From JBHJGU01 sp050331475 (lineage in GTDB: Bacteria; Pseudomonadota; Alphaproteobacteria; Caulobacterales; Maricaulaceae), in assembly GCA_050331475.1 (NCBI GenBank), contig JBHJGU010000043.1, forward strand, positions 1 to 25,249: a stretch of DNA of 25,249 bases. The letters are read 5' to 3'. How positions within the stretch are numbered: the stretch's first letter is position 1; each line of letters begins with the position of its first letter. The notes beneath the pieces were generated by a model, which saw nothing but the letters and a program-made list of their open reading frames with translations, had not been told where the DNA came from and did not search any database. Made by a program: the position numbers and the translations under genes. Of the stretch, positions 22,094 through 25,249 are shown piece by piece.

Positions 22094-24904
22094 CTAAAAC
22101 AGACCGCCAAAACCAAACGCGCCCGGCGCGGGTTGCGAGAGGTTGGTGAGCGCGGCTTGGAAATTCGCGATTTGGTTTTGGATTGCTTGGGGGGGCGGAC
22201 CGGCGCCGAGCAGCGGGTTATCCGGCGTCGGCGGCTCGGTGACGTCGCGGAAGAAATTAATCAGATCGGTTTGGATTTGATTGAGCGCGTCGGCGGCGTT
22301 TTGCGCCCCCGCCCGCGTGGTCAAGCTCAGATCCGTGGGGATTTCCAGGCCTAAGATCGGCCGTTCGCTCTCCCCCTCAGGAGTGTCGCCCACCACCGCG
22401 CCGGGGGTCAGCCCCAAAGCCGCGAGCGCGTCTTGCTGGCCGGGCCCGGCGAATAACTCCACCGTGTTGCCTTCCGAGGCCGCGATCTCCAGCCGGTCGC
22501 CCTCGCTGGTGCGCGCCGCACGCGACGCGCCTGCACTGCCTAATTCCGCGTTGATGCGCAACGCCAACTGGGTGAGCGTGTCCCCCTCTTCCACCGTAAT
22601 CGCTTGCTGAGCCCCGCCATTGACGGAAACAAAGAAGCTGTCGCCCGGCCGTACCGAGGAAGCGTTGGTCACCTCATTGGCGGTGTCTTGGATCAGCGCG
22701 CCCGAGGGCAGGCCCAACCGATCCAGAATAAAGCTCGACCCGGTGTCGGAGACCGCCAGTCCGCCGGCTTGGATCGGGGCGGCTTGGCCGGATTGGGCGA
22801 AACGCGCGGTCTCCGCGCCGTTTTCGAGGCGCGAGACGAAGCTCGAAAAATTCGTTACCCCGCCATCCGGGTCCGGCCCACGCTCTGAACCCGCCACGAA
22901 GATCGCCGGCCCCGCGATGGCGACTTGCACCGGGGTGTCCGAACCGGCTGTGCCCACAAAGGTGTTCCGCCGGAAGCTCCCATCGGTCTCCAACTCGGCG
23001 ACGAACGCGTCGCGTGAGCCGTTAAAGCCCACCCCGCCTTGGAAGCCCGGGTCGGTCGTCTCGCCCAGAACCGCGATGGTCCCGTCTTGGGCGGCGATAT
23101 CGACGATGGAGCCATTGGCCAACGGGCCGAGATTGGTTTCAAACACCGGCGCGGCGATCAGATCCGCGGGGTCCAACGCGCGCACCACCGCATCGCCATT
23201 GTCTTGGGTCGCGAGCAATAATTCGCCGCCTTCGCCCACCGCGATCACCGGGGCGGGATCGTCCCCGGTCGCGCCGAATTGGTTGGTTTGGGTCACCGCC
23301 CCGGTTTGGCCGTTGATCGCGACCACAAAAGCGTCCTCGCCGCCCTGGGCGGACGCCCCCGGGGTCACGGGGCCCGTCGTGGTCCCAGCGGCGAAAATCG
23401 TGCCGTCCGCGGCCACCGCGAGATCGGTGATTTGGTCGTTTTGTCCGCCGCCAAGGCGGGCGGTGAACACTTCCTCGCCGGCGGCGTTGAACCGGGTCAC
23501 AAAGCCGTCTTGTCCGCCGCCGAGCAGGTTTTCGCCGACCTCGCCCTCGGCGAAGCCCGCGATCACCACCCCGCCATCCGGCGTGGCCGCCACGGCCAGA
23601 CCTTCGGCGTTAACCCGGTCGCCCAAGGTTCGGGTGAACACCACATTGCCCGCACTGTCGAACCGGGTGAGCACCGCGTCGCCCGCGCCCTCGCCGTCCG
23701 CCGCCGGGACCAAGCGGCCGTTCAGATCGCCCGCCGCCCGACCGACCACGAAGACGTCGCCCTGTGCGTTCGCCGCTACTTGGCCGAAGGCGAGCCCGCG
23801 GTCGGTGTCGTCGACGAGTTCTTCCTCATCCCCGGCGCTGGGTGGGGCGATAAAATTGCCGTCCTCGTGGAACAAATCCTGGACCGCTTGGTCGGCGTCC
23901 GCCGCGTCGGTGATTTGGCGGTCAAGCTTAACGTCGGTGGAGAAGGTGGTCTGCGGGGCGCCCGCGGCGAAGCCGTTGATCTCGGTAAAGCGGCCAAACT
24001 CGCCCGAGTTTTCCCCCACCGTGGTGGCCAGGAACACCGCTTGCTCTTGATCAGGCGCGGAGAAGCTAAGGGTTTCGATGGTTGAGCCATTGATCTGAAG
24101 ACCAAAGGGCGCGGCCTCGGTGGGCGCGGTTAGGATCGCTTCTTCGCCATCCGTCCGGGTCACGGCGAACCGGGTCAGAACGCCCGCGGCCTCCAGCTCC
24201 TGGTTAAACAACGCGGCGATATTGCCGATGGTCGGCGGCCCGCTGAGATTGGCGAAATCGATGTTCACATCCACCGGACCACTTGGCCGGCCAACCGTGA
24301 TGGTGAGTTGTTCATCGCCCTGCACCCCAGAGAGCGGCGTCGACCGGGTGGCGTTTTGCAGGGTGCGGGTCTCAAACGTGTTCGAGGCTCGGGTGATGGT
24401 GCCTTCGGATTGCACCGTGTCGTCCACCTCGCCGGAAATAATGTCGAAGGCGTTCAGATCGAGATTGTCCACGAAGCTGCGCACGGCGCTGAGCTGTTCT
24501 TGGAACACGGTCTCAAAGCGCGGGATCAGCACGTCGGGGGATTGATCTTCGTCCGCGGCCGCGGCCGCCAACGCGCCGAGCCGATCAAACGCCCGGAACA
24601 CCTGAAACAAGGTCTGCTGATCCTGCGGCGCGGCGGCGAATAGACTGTCGTCGAAATCGAGCGCGCTATCACCGGCCAACAAGCCGCGGACCTGATCGTC
24701 GGCGTTCTCGGTGGGGCCGCCGGGGTCAAACGGCGCGATGACGCCCTCCACAGCGGGAGACACCGCTTGCCCACCATTGGGCAAAGCGGCCGCGGAGGGC
24801 TGCAGGCGCGCCACTTGCGCGGCCAGATTCGCGTTGAACGAATCGATGATCAGATTGGCGCCGATCCCGATAACCGGGGGAGGCGTAAAACCGCCAATGG
24901 CCAC
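22094..24904 (-). CDS. FlaEY-like flagellar protein: flagellin-hook IN motifs flanking a beta-propeller
   Basis: Protein of 936 aa, most like the Caulobacter 'regulatory protein FlaEY' linked to flagellin expression. That identification is from memory and moderate. An N-terminal helical region (about 1-165) is followed by a first IN-type motif (about 200-281, ending LQINGSTIETLSF), and then about seven propeller blades (about 373-735), each pairing an AxxxDGxxFxAG strand with a DAFVxRF strand. A second IN motif (about 755-836, VSVNGGAQQAITVEEGDTLT) and a helical C-terminus ending in GFGGLF complete it. IN motifs occur in flagellin, FlgL and FliD. There is no cleavable signal, which fits flagellar type III export. 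Composition is extreme: no Cys, Trp or Tyr, one Lys, one His, no internal Met. The start is GTG 24904, with GGAAGG nine bases upstream. Confidence 0.75.
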   Translation of the reverse strand: MAIGGFTPPPVIGIGANLIIDSFNANLAAQVARLQPSAAALPNGGQAVSPAVEGVIAPFDPGGPTENADDQVRGLLAGDSALDFDDSLFAAAPQDQQTLFQVFRAFDRLGALAAAAADEDQSPDVLIPRFETVFQEQLSAVRSFVDNLDLNAFDIISGEVDDTVQSEGTITRASNTFETRTLQNATRSTPLSGVQGDEQLTITVGRPSGPVDVNIDFANLSGPPTIGNIAALFNQELEAAGVLTRFAVTRTDGEEAILTAPTEAAPFGLQINGSTIETLSFSAPDQEQAVFLATTVGENSGEFGRFTEINGFAAGAPQTTFSTDVKLDRQITDAADADQAVQDLFHEDGNFIAPPSAGDEEELVDDTDRGLAFGQVAANAQGDVFVVGRAAGDLNGRLVPAADGEGAGDAVLTRFDSAGNVVFTRTLGDRVNAEGLAVAATPDGGVVIAGFAEGEVGENLLGGGQDGFVTRFNAAGEEVFTARLGGGQNDQITDLAVAADGTIFAAGTTTGPVTPGASAQGGEDAFVVAINGQTGAVTQTNQFGATGDDPAPVIAVGEGGELLLATQDNGDAVVRALDPADLIAAPVFETNLGPLANGSIVDIAAQDGTIAVLGETTDPGFQGGVGFNGSRDAFVAELETDGSFRRNTFVGTAGSDTPVQVAIAGPAIFVAGSERGPDPDGGVTNFSSFVSRLENGAETARFAQSGQAAPIQAGGLAVSDTGSSFILDRLGLPSGALIQDTANEVTNASSVRPGDSFFVSVNGGAQQAITVEEGDTLTQLALRINAELGSAGASRAARTSEGDRLEIAASEGNTVELFAGPGQQDALAALGLTPGAVVGDTPEGESERPILGLEIPTDLSLTTRAGAQNAADALNQIQTDLINFFRDVTEPPTPDNPLLGAGPPPQAIQNQIANFQAALTNLSQPAPGAFGFGGLF

Positions 24905-25040
24905 GATCTTAACCCTTCCGCACGCCCGCCTTTTCCGAGCTTTGCCGGGTTATCGCCGCACGCGCTCTAATGCCGGGTTAAGTCGCGGACCGGTCACGGT
25001 TAACGCGGGCATAAGGTTTCGATCGACTTCGGACGGGTTT

Positions 25041-25087
25041 GCGCGCCGCTAGCGTAGCGGGCGATCAATGAATATCGCCCGGCGCGC
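25041..25087. repeat. Nested inverted repeats able to fold as a perfect three-way junction
   Basis: The outer arms GCGCGCC (25041-25047) and GGCGCGC (25081-25087) enclose two perfect hairpins with no unpaired linker: GCTA-GCG-TAGC (25048-25058) and GGGCGAT-N8-ATCGCCC (25059-25080). GACGTTTTT follows. It could be a structured RNA, a terminator or a cruciform. Confidence 0.65.
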
Positions 25088-25116
25088 GACGTTTTTGAGA
25101 GACCGCGCCGGACAAC

Positions 25117-25164
25117 GCGAAAAACCGCTTTCCACTTTTTCGCCCGGCGCTTTAGTGGCGAAAA
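25117..25164. repeat. Two mutually exclusive hairpins sharing a middle arm
   Basis: GCGAAAAA (25117-25124) pairs perfectly with TTTTTCGC (25136-25143). TTTTCGCC (25137-25144) also pairs perfectly with GGCGAAAA (25157-25164). The two structures compete for the same middle segment, as in attenuators, or mark a repeated protein-binding palindrome. Confidence 0.6.
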
Positions 25165-25240
25165 TCGGGGTCGGACTCAGGGCTCGTTAACCTTGTTGGC
25201 TCAAAACGACCCAAGACGTTTTCGACGGAGACTTTGCGTC

Positions 25241-25249
25241 ATGGCCGAA
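25241..25249 (+). CDS. Start of a plus-strand gene cut by the right edge
   Basis: ATG GCC GAA at the very end of the window is preceded by CGGAGA about nine bases upstream, a reasonable Shine-Dalgarno. Only three codons (Met-Ala-Glu) are visible, so the product cannot be named. Its position next to a FlaEY-like gene makes a flagellar gene plausible, nothing more. Confidence 0.5.

Larger units (their letters stand above)
24905..25240. promoter_or_regulatory. 336-bp gene-free spacer between two divergent starts, rich in inverted repeats
   Basis: This spacer should hold promoters for the FlaEY-like gene (minus strand) and the gene starting at 25241 (plus strand). The left half has three TTAA boxes (24909, 24978, 25000), and a fourth lies at 25187. 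None forms the CtrA pair TTAA-N7-TTAA. I see no sigma-54 pair (GG-N10-GC with flanking consensus). A 40-codon frame at 25069-25191 has no ribosome-binding site and is not called. The right half is filled with perfect inverted repeats listed separately. Confidence 0.5.

Noticed and set aside
22620..24050. Long open frame on the plus strand opposite the FlaEY-like gene (476 codons).
   Set aside because: It is rich in Ser, Pro, Ala and Thr with no domain, typical of an antisense shadow in GC-rich DNA. The minus-strand frame is longer, with clear repeats and a ribosome-binding site.
25069..25191. Short 40-codon frame starting with ATG in the right-hand spacer.
   Set aside because: No ribosome-binding site, it overlaps the inverted repeats, and the product has no recognisable features.
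24905..25240. CtrA or sigma-54 promoter for the flagellar-like genes.
   Set aside because: TTAA boxes occur, but none at the TTAA-N7-TTAA spacing, and TTGGCTC near 25195 lacks the matching GC at the -12 position.

Overview
The window is GC-rich, densely packed DNA from an alphaproteobacterium. The best guess is the Caulobacterales/Hyphomonadaceae-Maricaulaceae side of the class. The grounds are a RegB/RegA (ActS/ActR, PrrB/PrrA) redox two-component pair, an MmcB-type repair nuclease behind an alphaproteobacterial GTTC-N7-GTTC SOS box, a DUF4332 protein, a FlaEY-like flagellar protein, and PHA (polyhydroxyalkanoate) plus acetoacetate genes. No rRNA, tRNA, CRISPR array, insertion sequence, phage or plasmid gene was seen. 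The layout looks chromosomal.

Region by region. (1) 1-4.7 kb: an FtsX-type ABC permease (cut by the left edge) and its LolD/YbbA-like ATPase, divergent from a TesA-type SGNH esterase that is translationally coupled to a Tas-type aldo/keto reductase. (2) 4.7-8.3 kb: small housekeeping genes in alternating orientation. These are a one-TM hypothetical, the RNA 2',3'-cyclic phosphodiesterase ThpR, an exported YHS-domain protein, a class III sirtuin, a zincin metallopeptidase and SOS-controlled MmcB, with two good intrinsic terminators. (3) 8.4-13.2 kb: regA and regB on the minus strand, divergent from a two-gene ABC-2 exporter, then a DUF4332 protein and a SenC/Sco1 copper chaperone. In other alphaproteobacteria senC belongs to the reg locus. 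(4) 13.2-15.3 kb: intracellular PHA depolymerase and a YgjP-like metallopeptidase. (5) 15.3-18.8 kb: a divergent HlyD adaptor and C39-peptidase ABC exporter, a type I peptide secretion module with no visible substrate or outer-membrane partner. (6) 18.8-20.1 kb: a membrane-anchored trypsin-like protease coupled to a DUF350 membrane protein. (7) 20.2-22.1 kb: acetoacetate decarboxylase and a patatin-like phospholipase behind overlapping palindromes. (8) 22.1-25.25 kb: a 936-residue FlaEY-like protein of extreme composition, then a 336-bp spacer rich in perfect inverted repeats before the start of a new plus-strand gene at the right edge.

The functional themes are redox and copper control of respiration (regBA, senC), carbon-storage turnover (PhaZ and acetoacetate decarboxylase), envelope transport and stress, SOS repair, and flagellar assembly. 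The most unusual items are the FlaEY-like protein's composition, with no Cys, Trp or Tyr and almost no Lys or His. Next come the nested, mutually exclusive hairpins in the 25.04-25.17 kb spacer, the clean SOS operator in front of mmcB, and the operator-like palindromes in front of the acetoacetate decarboxylase gene. I did not find a clearly new multi-gene defence or metabolic system.
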